From contig ONAZ01000001.1 in NCBI GenBank assembly GCA_900315945.1, positions 1 through 64,000 on the forward strand: DNA of 64,000 nucleotides, given 5' to 3'. Numbering within the stretch: position 1 is the first letter of the stretch; each line of letters begins with the position of its first letter. The translations under genes and the position numbers were made by a program. The DNA is from an uncultured Lachnospiraceae bacterium (GTDB taxonomy: Bacteria; Bacillota; Clostridia; Lachnospirales; Lachnospiraceae). Below are positions 50,897 through 60,955 of the stretch, piece by piece. The notes under the pieces are model-generated. The model ran no database searches. It worked only from the letters and a program-made list of their open reading frames with translations, and was not told the DNA's origin.

Positions 50897-51892
50897 TCAC
50901 TCGCCTTTTAACACACCATATATTCCCTTTAATATGTTATAATACATTCTTCCTTTTTCTTCTTTTAGACTCTCAGTTAAAAGCTTATAGAAATTGTTAA
51001 GGGAATCGCATTTCTTGTCTTTTATAACATTAAGAATCTTCTGCAAATCCTTAAAACCTTTGTCATTAAACGCCAAGAATATCCTAACAAGATAATCAAG
51101 TCTTTGCTCATCGTTAGTTATATATGTCTTAGAAACCTTATCTTTAAGTTCCTTATCATCCTTAATCATATGATAATACTTAGTTCCTACTTCCTGTCCG
51201 AATAGGTTTGTAAGAACCATATGGTAATCACCTAGCTTCTTAACACTTACACATCTTCCGATAGCTTCAACATATCCCATCTCATTAGATGGTTTTTTCT
51301 TCCATAATGTTTTAGGATTATTTGATGCCTCCTTGGTCTTAGCTTCTTTCGCATCCTGCTTCTTAGCTTCTTGCTTCTTAACTTCTTGTTTTTGCTTTTC
51401 CTGTTCCTTTGTTTCCTGCTTTTTTGTTTCTTGATTTGTTGTTTCTTTTTTCTTACTTTTTAATGCTACTTTTTTTACTGCCTTTGCTTTTGCGGCAATT
51501 TTCTTTTTAGCCTTCTTAGGAGATTCCATTTCAACGCCTACACGACTAATGTTAATCCCTTTAACAACCCAGTAATTAACAACAGCATCATACCCTTTAT
51601 CATTACTAATTATGACAAATGTATCTTTTGCACCTTTAGCAACACAATACCCTAAGTCAGTTACTAATTGAAAATCTAATGCATTTTGTCCTGTAAAACA
51701 TTTTATCCAATTAAGGTTGGCTTCTCCCTCCGCAATTCTACTAAATTTCTCATATGATACATTAGTACTTTTCTCTGTGTAGAAAACTTTAATTTCATCT
51801 GTTTTCTTTATCTGTGGAATTGTATCAATCCAATTATCATTTACATTCTCACTATCAATAAAATAAATCGTCTTATTACCAAATAAACTCAA
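50897..51892 (-). CDS. PIN-like domain protein with Lys/Gln-rich repeat linker
   Basis: 331-aa protein. The N-terminal about 130 residues form a PIN-like / NYN-type nuclease domain: FIDSENVNDNWID (acidic Asp-Glu site), then FQLVTDLGYCVAKGA and VIISNDKGYDAVVNY (second acidic cluster). Residues about 137-195 are a low-complexity Lys/Glu/Gln linker with repeated KKQE units, and the C-terminal about 130 residues are helical. The start is a TTG with AAGGATG upstream; no ATG exists near. It overlaps the HD gene stop region by 2 bp of spacing. An RNA-processing role is suggested by the fold only. Confidence 0.7.
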   Translation of the reverse strand: MSLFGNKTIYFIDSENVNDNWIDTIPQIKKTDEIKVFYTEKSTNVSYEKFSRIAEGEANLNWIKCFTGQNALDFQLVTDLGYCVAKGAKDTFVIISNDKGYDAVVNYWVVKGINISRVGVEMESPKKAKKKIAAKAKAVKKVALKSKKKETTNQETKKQETKEQEKQKQEVKKQEAKKQDAKEAKTKEASNNPKTLWKKKPSNEMGYVEAIGRCVSVKKLGDYHMVLTNLFGQEVGTKYYHMIKDDKELKDKVSKTYITNDEQRLDYLVRIFLAFNDKGFKDLQKILNVIKDKKCDSLNNFYKLLTESLKEEKGRMYYNILKGIYGVLKGE

Positions 51893-51906
51893 AATATCAT
51901 CCTTCC

Positions 51907-54345
51907 TTAGGACAATCGTATCAGTTCCTTATAAAGTTCCTTTATTTCCACAGGCTTAGCAATATGTGCATCCATTCCTGCTTCAAAAGCTTTCTTTTTA
52001 TCCTCTTCAAATGCATTAGCTGTCATAGCAATTATAGGAACATGACCTTTCGTCCTCACTTCTGCATTTCTAATAATTCTAGTTGCTTTATAGCCATCCA
52101 TATATGGCATCTGAATGTCCATAAGCACTACATCATAAGTGGTACTTTTCTTTTTTCCAAGTATTTCAACAGCTATAGTACCATCTGTTGCTTCTTCAAC
52201 TATCATACCTACTTCTTCTAGAATCGACTTTGCTATTTCACGATTTAAATCATTATCCTCTACAAGAAGTACTTTCTTTCCCTTAAGTGCAGATAAATCA
52301 ATGTCTTCATCATCTTCTTTGATACTATCTGAATTAGCAACTTTAAGCCTAACAGTGCATATAAACTCTGTTCCCTTTCCAAGTGTCGACTCGCAAGACA
52401 CTTCTCCATTCATTAACTCCACAAGGCGTTTTGTTATTGCAAGTCCAAGACCCGTACCCTGTACTCCAGTTACTGATGAGCGATTCTCCCTTTCGAACAA
52501 ATCAAATAAATGCTTTTGGAATTCTTCACTCATACCAATACCTGTATCTTTTACATGAACTTCATAAATTGCATATCCATTCACAGCAGGGTTCTTTTGC
52601 TTAATCTCAAACCAGATTGTTCCACCCTCTTTTGTATATTTTAGGGCATTTCCTATAAGATTAAGCACAATTTGTTTTGTGCGCAGACTATCAGCCTCAA
52701 CAACATTATCTATTATATCTATAGAATGGTTGAAGGTGATATTCTTCTTATCCATATCAATTTGGAACATATCTACCGTCTCATTATAATGTTTATATAG
52801 ATCAAGAACTGCTTCGTTAAGCTCAACCTTACCGCTTTCTATTCTTGCCATATCCAGAACATCATTAATCAAACCAAGAAGATGCTTTCCGGATTTCTCA
52901 ATTTTACTAAGGTAATCCTCTAATTTGTCAGGATTATCCATTTCATTTTGAGCAAGGGAAACAAACCCAAGAATAGCATTCATTGGTGTTCTAATGTCAT
53001 GAGACATATTGAATAAGAAGTTAGACTTAGAAGAACTAGCGTGCTTTGCCTCCTCTAAAGCAGCACGAAGAATCAGTTGTGTTTCAAGATCTTTTCTATA
53101 TTCATCATCCACATCTCGAAAACCGAGAACAATTCCTTTATATTCTCCATTTTCTTCAATCTTTACTGCTTTAAGTCTATACTGTCTCTTTTCTCCATTA
53201 AGGATTCTTGTATAATTAAATGTAACTATACCCTTCTTATTAACATCATCGCGAAGCTTCTCATAATCTAGATATTTATATGCTTCGTCATCCTTCTTGA
53301 TATACGCTTCTCTGTTAATATATGCCTTAACCATATTGTCAAAACTAACATGGCCTTCTAGCACATGACTAAAACGCTTCTTTACATCATCCTCGGCGCG
53401 ATACAGTCTAACTGCTTCATTTTCCACATCAATATAAAACACAGCTGTATAGTCATCTGACAATGCCTCAACTATACGACTATTCTTTCTATTCTCAATT
53501 TCTATTCTCTTAACTTCAGTTACATCAGTAATTCCAATAACAACATGATCATATGGTGGATTATCTACACCAATAAAATTGAGAGAGAAGAATCTATCTC
53601 CTGAATAATCTCTCCATCTATAGGTCTGATTACACTTCCCCTCATCCCATAGTGATATTCGAATATTTTCTACTTGCATTGCCTCTGTTATTCGCTTTGC
53701 TTCGTCATCATCCATTCCATAGACAAGATACTCTTTCAAACTGTCCATTGAATCAATGGCCTCGGCACCTAAATTGTCTGGCTCATTTCCCAGAACACTG
53801 CTATATCGTACAGGTATTACCAAACCACTTGTTAAATCAAGTCGAAATATGCCATAATATTCCTCTGTAAGCAGGTCTATCAACCTATTCATCTGATAGG
53901 AACTATCATAATTAATCTTATATTCCTGTATGGCTTTCTCAATTCTAGAATCAACACTAATATTAACAAGTCTGTCTGATATATCATTAATAAACATATG
54001 ATATACCAGTCCTTTAGATCCCATATCATTTAGATTAACATAGGCATCTACCCATTTCACATTACCATTTTTTGTGACAATTCTAAACAAACTATGTTGC
54101 ATTATAAAATGCTCATTACTAACGCATTCATCTTTCGTATGATTAACTCTCGGCTTATCATCGTCATATATGGCATTATAGATATAGTCTTCACAGTATC
54201 TTTTTAATTCAGCTAAAGAATCACACTCAAACAATTCTAGACATTTTCTATTAGCATCTAGTATCTCTTCTTCTCTATTTCTTACATCAATTTTGCAAAG
54301 CAAATATGCCATATTGTTATCATAATGATTCTCTCTGTAAGCCAT
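51907..54345 (-). CDS. Hybrid sensor histidine kinase with PAS domains and receiver
   Basis: 812-aa cytosolic hybrid kinase without a clear transmembrane segment. PAS-like domains occupy about residues 15-135, 140-275 and 285-420. The kinase core has FNMSHDIRTPMNAILGF (phosphoacceptor His), LIGNALKYTKEG and GTGLGLAI. A C-terminal receiver domain (about 690-812) has the Asp in VVLMDIQMPYMDGY and TANAFEED. It lies 14 bp before the PIN gene and 33 bp after the zinc-ribbon TPR gene. The REC-EAL protein downstream is a plausible phosphotransfer partner. RBS AAAGGAG precedes the ATG. Confidence 0.88.
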   Translation of the reverse strand: MAYRENHYDNNMAYLLCKIDVRNREEEILDANRKCLELFECDSLAELKRYCEDYIYNAIYDDDKPRVNHTKDECVSNEHFIMQHSLFRIVTKNGNVKWVDAYVNLNDMGSKGLVYHMFINDISDRLVNISVDSRIEKAIQEYKINYDSSYQMNRLIDLLTEEYYGIFRLDLTSGLVIPVRYSSVLGNEPDNLGAEAIDSMDSLKEYLVYGMDDDEAKRITEAMQVENIRISLWDEGKCNQTYRWRDYSGDRFFSLNFIGVDNPPYDHVVIGITDVTEVKRIEIENRKNSRIVEALSDDYTAVFYIDVENEAVRLYRAEDDVKKRFSHVLEGHVSFDNMVKAYINREAYIKKDDEAYKYLDYEKLRDDVNKKGIVTFNYTRILNGEKRQYRLKAVKIEENGEYKGIVLGFRDVDDEYRKDLETQLILRAALEEAKHASSSKSNFLFNMSHDIRTPMNAILGFVSLAQNEMDNPDKLEDYLSKIEKSGKHLLGLINDVLDMARIESGKVELNEAVLDLYKHYNETVDMFQIDMDKKNITFNHSIDIIDNVVEADSLRTKQIVLNLIGNALKYTKEGGTIWFEIKQKNPAVNGYAIYEVHVKDTGIGMSEEFQKHLFDLFERENRSSVTGVQGTGLGLAITKRLVELMNGEVSCESTLGKGTEFICTVRLKVANSDSIKEDDEDIDLSALKGKKVLLVEDNDLNREIAKSILEEVGMIVEEATDGTIAVEILGKKKSTTYDVVLMDIQMPYMDGYKATRIIRNAEVRTKGHVPIIAMTANAFEEDKKKAFEAGMDAHIAKPVEIKELYKELIRLS

Positions 54346-54378
54346 ATTAATCTCCTTTGAGAAAACTACATATTCGCA

Positions 54379-55932
54379 CTATAAACCATTGACATTCTCA
54401 TTACCATTGGCATTTTCATTAACGTTCCCGTTAGCATCAGCATTTTCAGTATTAGTATTGCCATTATTAGCATTATTATACCTACTTGTATTACTTGCTG
54501 TCCCATTATTGGTACTGTTCGTCAAAGTAGCATTTGTAACTGGATCTGGTATGGCAGCATTAACAGATGTCAAATACTCTTTTGATTGCTTAACCCATTT
54601 ACTATTAGGAACAAATTGTACTAACATTTGATGATACTTAGTAGCATTAGCAATATCATTTAGTTTGGCATAACTATCTGCAAGATAATACAAAGCATTA
54701 CCATTCTGGTATGATGGATCTATATTAACAACTGTTGTGAATTCTGTAATTGCTTCTTCATACTTCTGTTGCTTGTATGCAGTATTACCCTTATTATAGC
54801 TTTCTCTCATGATATAATCATTAACTGGTTTAATGACTTCATCATAGATTGCTTTACCATTAACATCAAGTACATCTGGATTAACAACCTTAATACATTC
54901 AGTAGCCTTCTTAATATCCCCTGACTTGTAGGCATTATAGCCCTCAATAAGCTTATCATAACTTGTTGCGACATCACCCTTGCCATTATATTTTGCAAGT
55001 TCATCCTGAAGGGTCTTAACCTGATTCTTAAGAGTTGAAATGCTAGATGATGTACCAGCCACTTCTTCATTTGCATCAACTAAAGCATTTGCAGCATCAG
55101 TTTGAGCTTTTTGTTTTACAGTAGGCACTACAAGAACAAAACATATAAGAAGACCTATTACAAGACCGATAGCAATATTAATAATACTATTCTTAGAATT
55201 ATCGAGCCAATCAACAAATTTGTTGCCATTATTAGGCATCATTATTGTCTCGTTACCATCTGTAAATGATATAATATCATCCCTTTTCTTCTTTTTCTTC
55301 TTGTCGCTTTCCTTTGCCTTAAGACCTTCTTTCACCTCAATCATATACCTAAGGGTCGTAGTACTTCTTGCATCAACCTTATTAGCAGCACTAAGTGCCT
55401 TACGAGCCTCTTCGTATTCACCATCCTGTATACACAGAAGTGCTAATAATTGATGTGCCGCAACCATCTTGGGATTCTGACCAAGTACACGACGAAGCTG
55501 TATTCTTGCAAGATCTCTATTACCCTGACGACAATAATCAAGGGCTTGATTATATTTCTTAATAGTCAGACTAACACCATCTAGAAGTCCAGGTGTATTC
55601 TGCAATTCATCAAGATATATATCTACTCTATTATTCTCAGGCTGAAGATTCTTACTTATAACCCATTCAGCAAGGGCTTTGACAGCTTCTCCTACCTCGT
55701 AGTAAATAAGACCTAGAAGATTTCTTCCATCTGTATGATATTTATTACACTTAAGACACATCTTAAGATCTCTAATTGCACCAGACAAATCTCTAACCTG
55801 TGCTTTCATAAGTCCATCATTATAATAGGCATCCGACAGCGCAAGAATCCTTCTATACACATGAAGGTTCGAGCCACACACAGGGCAAGTATTAAGATTA
55901 TCAGTCTCTGCTCCACATTTATAACAATTCAT
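54379..55932 (-). CDS. Zinc-ribbon, TPR-repeat membrane protein
   Basis: 517-aa protein: an N-terminal zinc ribbon CYKCGAETDNLNTCPVCG (four cysteines), TPR-like helical repeats (about residues 28-205), a Lys-rich stretch SDKKKKKKRDD, one transmembrane helix (about 248-275), an extracellular coiled coil, a second set of TPR-like repeats (about 385-460) and an Asn/Gly-rich tail. The zinc ribbon and first TPRs face the cytosol, the rest outside. Start and spacing (3 bp after the 46-aa gene) indicate translational coupling. It may connect outside signals to the kinase encoded downstream, but no catalytic domain is present. Confidence 0.8.
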   Translation of the reverse strand: MNCYKCGAETDNLNTCPVCGSNLHVYRRILALSDAYYNDGLMKAQVRDLSGAIRDLKMCLKCNKYHTDGRNLLGLIYYEVGEAVKALAEWVISKNLQPENNRVDIYLDELQNTPGLLDGVSLTIKKYNQALDYCRQGNRDLARIQLRRVLGQNPKMVAAHQLLALLCIQDGEYEEARKALSAANKVDARSTTTLRYMIEVKEGLKAKESDKKKKKKRDDIISFTDGNETIMMPNNGNKFVDWLDNSKNSIINIAIGLVIGLLICFVLVVPTVKQKAQTDAANALVDANEEVAGTSSSISTLKNQVKTLQDELAKYNGKGDVATSYDKLIEGYNAYKSGDIKKATECIKVVNPDVLDVNGKAIYDEVIKPVNDYIMRESYNKGNTAYKQQKYEEAITEFTTVVNIDPSYQNGNALYYLADSYAKLNDIANATKYHQMLVQFVPNSKWVKQSKEYLTSVNAAIPDPVTNATLTNSTNNGTASNTSRYNNANNGNTNTENADANGNVNENANGNENVNGL

Positions 55933-55935
55933 TAA

Positions 55936-56076
55936 TTACTTTCCCTCGCTCTTTTCAACCATTTCACGCAAAATATCTGTAAGATCAGTAATATCAGTAT
56001 TATGAATAGCATCTGCTGCTTCTTCAACTTCTTTAATAGGTTCAAATTGTTTTAATTCTTCTTCGAAATCAATCAT
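55936..56076 (-). CDS. 46-aa acidic helical protein
   Basis: Short cytosolic protein, MIDFEEELKQFEPIKEVEEA onward, rich in Glu, Asp and Ile, predicted almost entirely helical. TAGGAGG lies 7 nt upstream of the ATG at 56076, a strong start signal. Its stop is 3 bp from the TPR gene start. It precedes the signalling operon and follows cdd by 24 bp. The pattern of hydrophobic residues would suit an adaptor that binds a partner such as the TPR protein; no homologue was recognised. Confidence 0.65.
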   Translation of the reverse strand: MIDFEEELKQFEPIKEVEEAADAIHNTDITDLTDILREMVEKSEGK

Positions 56077-56100
56077 TTTATTCCTCCTAAGCTATATCTG

Positions 56101-56523
56101 TTACAAGCTAAAACCAACTGGTAGTAATTCCTTTAATGTGTAACTCTCGTTTTCAAACCCTTTCTCAACAATTATCTTGAAATCATCATCACAGAACTCC
56201 CTCATAACCTGAAGGCATGAACCACATGGAAAGAATGGCTCACCAACATCTCCGTTCTTGATTCCTGTAATCGCAATGGCTTCAAACTCTGTATCACCCT
56301 GGGCAATGGCCGTATAAATAGCTACTCTTTCGGCACACATAGTTGCTGAATATGAACTATTCTCCACATTACATCCAAAATATACTTTCCCACCTTTTGT
56401 AAGAAGTGCGGCACCAACATTTATATTAGAATATGGTGCATAAGATCTAGGAAGTAATTCCTTAGCAAGTTCCATTAGAATATCATCAGTTATCTCGACC
56501 CCATCAAATAACATATCATCCAT
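56101..56523 (-). CDS. cdd: Cytidine deaminase
   Basis: 140-aa zinc enzyme that deaminates cytidine and deoxycytidine to uridine forms in nucleoside salvage. The zinc ligands are the Cys of TMCAERVAIY (CAE motif with catalytic Glu) and the two Cys in PCGSCLQVM, the three-cysteine arrangement of tetrameric bacterial Cdd. The NVENSSYS substrate motif is present upstream. The next residue after PCGSC is Leu where many family members have Arg. It follows deoC by 15 bp, giving a salvage pair. RBS AGGGGG precedes the ATG. Confidence 0.93.
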   Translation of the reverse strand: MDDMLFDGVEITDDILMELAKELLPRSYAPYSNINVGAALLTKGGKVYFGCNVENSSYSATMCAERVAIYTAIAQGDTEFEAIAITGIKNGDVGEPFFPCGSCLQVMREFCDDDFKIIVEKGFENESYTLKELLPVGFSL

Positions 56524-56538
56524 AATAAATACCCCCTA

Positions 56539-57195
56539 CTACTTATTATTCTTAACTAGCTTTACTATTCTTGACGTCCCAAGACGATCTGCGCCAATGT
56601 CAAGATATTTATCAGCATCTTCTATGCTACTAATTCCACCTGCTGCTTTAATGCACTTAGAAGAATTGATATTATTCTTCATAAGCTCTACAACTCTAAA
56701 ATTAGCACCCTCTGTAGAAAATCCTGTTGATGTCTTAATATAATCCGCATCAGACTTATTAATAACATCACACATATTAACTATCTCGTCATCTGTAAGA
56801 AGGCAGGTCTCAATTATAACTTTAAGAAGTCTTCCTTTGCATGATTTTTTGACTTTATTTATCTCATCTAAGATATCGTCAAATCTTCCTTCTTTTGCCC
56901 ATCCCACATTTATAACCATGTCTATTTCATCAGCGCCGTTATCTACAGCATCTTCTGCTTCATAGCATTTCACTAAAGTTGTGGAATAGCCATTGGGAAA
57001 TCCAATTACAGTGCATATTTCGATACGCCCTTGGGCGTATTCGTTTGCTCTTTTTACAAATGATGGTGGAATACATACAGACGCTGTCTTATACTTTATT
57101 CCATCATCTATTATAGTCTTAATATCATCCCAAGTAGAATCTACTCCTAGAAGAGTATGATCAACTTTGCTAAGAATTTCTTCTATTTTTCGCAT
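56539..57195 (-). CDS. deoC: Deoxyribose-phosphate aldolase
   Basis: 218-aa class I aldolase that splits 2-deoxyribose 5-phosphate to glyceraldehyde 3-phosphate and acetaldehyde. The Schiff-base lysine is Lys154 in DYIKTSTGFS; EIDMVINVG and a GGISSIEDA phosphate-binding strand complete the barrel. The length is normal. It lies between valS (59 bp upstream) and cdd (15 bp downstream) on the same strand, forming a nucleoside salvage unit. RBS GAGGA precedes the ATG. Confidence 0.94.
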   Translation of the reverse strand: MRKIEEILSKVDHTLLGVDSTWDDIKTIIDDGIKYKTASVCIPPSFVKRANEYAQGRIEICTVIGFPNGYSTTLVKCYEAEDAVDNGADEIDMVINVGWAKEGRFDDILDEINKVKKSCKGRLLKVIIETCLLTDDEIVNMCDVINKSDADYIKTSTGFSTEGANFRVVELMKNNINSSKCIKAAGGISSIEDADKYLDIGADRLGTSRIVKLVKNNK

Positions 57196-57254
57196 TCTTA
57201 TTCCTCTGTAGTAATACTAAGATGTTAGGTTATGCAAAGCCTTTACAATAATTA

Positions 57255-59909
57255 TTAACCTAAATTCGCAAGGCTTTTCTCAACATCCTTCATCATTGTC
57301 TCATACATCTTGAGTTTATCTTTCTCATCAAGGACCTTAACTTCAGGCGCCTTCTTCAAGAAATTTTCATTAGACAACATTCCTCTAGATCTTGCTAATT
57401 CTTTAGCTAGTCTCTCTTTCTCTTTGAGAAGTCTCTCTCTTTCCTTCTCAACATCTACTAATTCTTCGAAAGGAATATAAATAACTGCATCTGGAATAAC
57501 AACAGATATTGCATCACCGGGTATTCCCTCTGTTCCTTTCTGAATAGATACAGATGCAATACCTCCTAAAGCCTTATACATAGTCTGTACTTCCTGATAA
57601 ATATTAAGTACATGCTCACTCTCGCTTGTAATAATAATATGCGGCTTCTTATTGTGAGGAACTTCCATCTCAGCACGAACAGTTCTCATTCCCTTAATAA
57701 GATTCTTGGTTCTTCTTATCTTCTCTTCTGCATCTGTATAATTCCATTCACTCTTATATTTTGGCCATGAAGCAAGCATAATAGATTCTTCTTCAGGAAG
57801 TAAATTACAGTAAATTTCTTCTGTAATAAATGGCATAAATGGATGTAACAGCACCAAACTCTGAGATAGTACTGTTTTAAGTGTCCAAAATGCTGCATTA
57901 GCATGACGCTTCTTATCTTCCTTATTGAAAATACGTGGTTTAACAAATTCAATATAGTAGTCGCAGAACTCATCCCAGATAAAATCGTATATCTTGGATA
58001 CTGCAATACCAAGTTCAAATTTGTCCATATTATCTGTTACTTCATCTACAAGATTATTAAACTCAGACAGAATCCATTTATCAGCATTTACTAATTCACT
58101 TTCATCAGGTGTCTCTATAGACTCTCCCTCAAGGTGCATCATAATGAACCTTGAAGCATTCCATATCTTGTTAGCAAAGTTACGAGAATTCTGTACTTTC
58201 TCATCATAGAAACGCATGTCATTTCCTGGAGCATTTCCTGTCATAAGAGTAAGTCTTAGAGCATCTGCACCATACTCATCTATTACCTCTAATGGGTCAA
58301 TACCATTTCCTAGGGATTTACTCATTTTACGGCCTTTAGAATCCCTAACAAGTCCATGTATTAAAACTGTGTCAAATGGAGATTTGCCAGTATGTTCATA
58401 TCCAGAAAATACCATTCTTACAACCCAGAAGAAGATAATATCATATCCTGTAACTAGCACATTCGTTGGATAGAAATAATCTAATTCTTCTGTCTTCTCT
58501 GGCCAGCCTAGTGTAGAGAAAGGCCAAAGGGCTGATGAGAACCATGTATCTAAAGTATCTTCATCCTGCTTCATATGAGTGCATCCACATTTAGGACATA
58601 CAGTTGGGGCCTCGTTACTTTTTGCTACTACCATTTCACCACATTCTTCACAATAATATGCAGGTATTCTATGTCCCCACCATAATTGTCTAGAGATACA
58701 CCAATCTCTTATGTTCTCTAGCCAATGTAGATATGTCTTATCATAATTCTTTGGTACGAATTTCAATTCTTCCTTCTTAATTGCTTCAATGGCTGGTTTT
58801 GCAAGTTCTTGCATTGCAACAAACCACTGTGGCTTAACCATTGGCTCAACTGTTGTACCACATCTATCATGTGTTCCAACATTATGAGTATGATCTTCTA
58901 TTCTTACAAGAAGTCCCATCTCATCCATTTTCTTAACAATAATGTCTCTTGCTTCATAGCGATCCATTCCCTGGAATTCTCCGCCATTCTCATTAATAGT
59001 TGCATCATCATTAAGTACATTTATAACTTCAAGATTATGTCTCTTACCAACTTCGAAATCGTTAGGGTCATGAGCTGGTGTGATCTTAACAACACCAGTT
59101 CCAAATTCCATATCAACATATTCATCTGCAAGTACAGGAATTTCTCGATTAACGAAAGGAAGTAGGACTTTCTTTCCAACAATATCCTTATATCTGTCAT
59201 CTTTTGGATTAACAGCAACCGCTGTATCACCAAGCATTGTCTCCGGTCTTGTGGTTGCAAATTCAACATACTTACCAGGCTCACCAACAATCTCATATCT
59301 CATATGCCAGAAATGGCCAGCCTGTTCTTCATGCTCTACTTCTGCGTCACTTATTGTAGTATGACAAACTGGACAATAATTAATTATCTTATTGCCCTTG
59401 TATATGTATCCCTTTTTATATAGATTAACAAATACTTCCTCTACAGCTTTAGAACAACCCTCATCCATTGTGAAGCGTTCTCTCTCCCAGTCTGCTGCAG
59501 AGCCTATCTTCTTAAGCTGATTAACTATACGAGAACCATACTCTTCCTTCCAATCCCAGCATTTCTCGAGGAATCCTTCACGTCCAAGAGAATCCTTACT
59601 GATTCCCTGTTCTTTCAAATGCTCTATAACTTTAACTTCTGTTGCAATAGCTGCATGATCAACACCTGGTTGCCAAAGTGCGTTATATCCTTGCATTTTC
59701 TTATATCTGATAAGTATGTCTTGCATTGTATTATCAAGAGCATGTCCCATATGTAACTGACCTGTGATATTAGGTGGTGGCATTACAATTGTAAAAGGTT
59801 CTTTACTTCTATCTACTTCTGCGTGAAAATATCCATTTTCTTCCCATTTCTTATATAGTCTCTCTTCAATTCCCTTTGGGTCATATGTTTTAGCTAGTTC
59901 CTTAGCCAT
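57255..59909 (-). CDS. valS: Valine-tRNA ligase
   Basis: 884-aa class I aminoacyl-tRNA synthetase that charges tRNA-Val and edits mischarged threonine. The ATP-binding motifs are PPPNITGQLHMGH (HIGH equivalent, near residues 45-57) and GRKMSKSLGN (near 525). The editing domain spans about 195-345, and a C-terminal coiled-coil arm rich in Lys/Glu follows. The ATG has GGAG upstream. No T-box leader fits in the 93 bp before it; a TATAAT promoter element lies at 59977-59982. Confidence 0.97.
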   Translation of the reverse strand: MAKELAKTYDPKGIEERLYKKWEENGYFHAEVDRSKEPFTIVMPPPNITGQLHMGHALDNTMQDILIRYKKMQGYNALWQPGVDHAAIATEVKVIEHLKEQGISKDSLGREGFLEKCWDWKEEYGSRIVNQLKKIGSAADWERERFTMDEGCSKAVEEVFVNLYKKGYIYKGNKIINYCPVCHTTISDAEVEHEEQAGHFWHMRYEIVGEPGKYVEFATTRPETMLGDTAVAVNPKDDRYKDIVGKKVLLPFVNREIPVLADEYVDMEFGTGVVKITPAHDPNDFEVGKRHNLEVINVLNDDATINENGGEFQGMDRYEARDIIVKKMDEMGLLVRIEDHTHNVGTHDRCGTTVEPMVKPQWFVAMQELAKPAIEAIKKEELKFVPKNYDKTYLHWLENIRDWCISRQLWWGHRIPAYYCEECGEMVVAKSNEAPTVCPKCGCTHMKQDEDTLDTWFSSALWPFSTLGWPEKTEELDYFYPTNVLVTGYDIIFFWVVRMVFSGYEHTGKSPFDTVLIHGLVRDSKGRKMSKSLGNGIDPLEVIDEYGADALRLTLMTGNAPGNDMRFYDEKVQNSRNFANKIWNASRFIMMHLEGESIETPDESELVNADKWILSEFNNLVDEVTDNMDKFELGIAVSKIYDFIWDEFCDYYIEFVKPRIFNKEDKKRHANAAFWTLKTVLSQSLVLLHPFMPFITEEIYCNLLPEEESIMLASWPKYKSEWNYTDAEEKIRRTKNLIKGMRTVRAEMEVPHNKKPHIIITSESEHVLNIYQEVQTMYKALGGIASVSIQKGTEGIPGDAISVVIPDAVIYIPFEELVDVEKERERLLKEKERLAKELARSRGMLSNENFLKKAPEVKVLDEKDKLKMYETMMKDVEKSLANLG

Positions 59910-59976
59910 TTCTATTCTCCATTTCTAATATTTTCTTTTTTTGAAAAAGCAAATTTCCTCACTATTTCAACCTAAA

Positions 59977-59982
59977 ATTATA
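59977..59982 (-). promoter_or_regulatory. Candidate -10 of valS with TG extension
   Basis: On the minus strand the sequence is ATGGTATAAT, a full TATAAT with an upstream TG one base apart (extended -10). The -35 region is weak. It lies 68 bp upstream of the valS start, inside the short gap after the glycosyltransferase gene. Confidence 0.45.
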
Positions 59983-60002
59983 CCATAAATCAAGCTACTT
60001 TA

Positions 60003-60938
60003 CTATACCCATAGTCTCATCCACAAGGAATGTTTCTTTCTATCCATACCATTCTTTCTGTAAAATGCCATTCGTTCTATTTTTCTCTTATTATTTAGAC
60101 GGATAAGTTCCATAAGAAACTTCTTTGTTTTGGTGTCAATTCCTGACACATACATAAGCTGCTTTGCAATCCGTATTTCCTTTTGATGAAATCTCCGCTT
60201 CTTTTTTGCGAACTCACCTGTCACCATGTCTTTTGCATTTCTAACCACCTTATCTCTTCGTCCTTCAAATTCTGCTCCCATTACATTTTTCTCATGTTGT
60301 CTGTAATATAGAAGTGGTTCGTCTATTACATTTATAATTCCAGTTGCTGCTGCAACGCACATTATCCACTGATCATGCATAGGAATATCTATTGCATCAT
60401 TATACTCAAGACTCCTGTCCCTAAGGGCCTTATTAATAATCATAGTACAACCTGCTGCAGGATTATCTATTAGAAGCTGAGGTAATTTATTTCTATAAAT
60501 GTCCCTTCCAATATATTTTATAAAAGAATTAGAAAGAACATTTAAATCATCGTCCACAACATACATGTCCGAATGTACAGCACAAGGTGTTTTTTTCCTG
60601 TCTTTTGTGACAATTTCTATTCGATTAATTAGTTTTTCAACTTTATCTTCGCACCATACATCATCCTGATCGGCGAACATATAATACTCCGACTCCACCT
60701 TTTTAAGCATAGAGAAAAAGTTGTTTTTTGCGCCTTTCTTAGATTCATACTCTAATAGTTTAAAGTTATTCTTTCCTTTTATCCATTTCTTAATTACAGA
60801 AACTGTCTTATCGCTAGAGCCATCATCATGTATGTAACACACAAAATCCTTCCTGGTCTGACGTTCTATTGAGTCTAATAATTCCTCTATATACTTTTCT
60901 CCGTTATATGTGGCAAGAAGCACTGCATATTTATCCAT
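60003..60938 (-). CDS. Family 2 glycosyltransferase
   Basis: 311-aa GT-A enzyme. The nucleotide-sugar fold begins YAVLLATYNGEKYIEELLDS, with HDDGSSDKTV and the metal-binding FADQDDVWC (DxD-like). A conserved HDQWIMCVAAA segment follows near residue 190. The C-terminal end is basic and may touch the membrane. The ATG at 60938 was chosen because GGAG lies 6 nt upstream; an earlier ATG four codons upstream overlaps that site. It is the last of three adjacent glycan genes. Substrate and acceptor cannot be read; a surface polysaccharide is likely. Confidence 0.85.
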   Translation of the reverse strand: MDKYAVLLATYNGEKYIEELLDSIERQTRKDFVCYIHDDGSSDKTVSVIKKWIKGKNNFKLLEYESKKGAKNNFFSMLKKVESEYYMFADQDDVWCEDKVEKLINRIEIVTKDRKKTPCAVHSDMYVVDDDLNVLSNSFIKYIGRDIYRNKLPQLLIDNPAAGCTMIINKALRDRSLEYNDAIDIPMHDQWIMCVAAATGIINVIDEPLLYYRQHEKNVMGAEFEGRRDKVVRNAKDMVTGEFAKKKRRFHQKEIRIAKQLMYVSGIDTKTKKFLMELIRLNNKRKIERMAFYRKNGMDRKKHSLWMRLWV

Positions 60939-60955
60939 GTTTTTCTCCATTTTAA

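Noticed and set aside
54807..55079. 90-codon alternative frame inside the TPR gene
   Set aside because: Same-strand shadow of the TPR gene without RBS.
59910..60002. T-box riboswitch upstream of valS
   Set aside because: Only 93 bp separate valS from the preceding gene, too short for a T-box, and no AGGGTGGNACCGCG-type segment is present.
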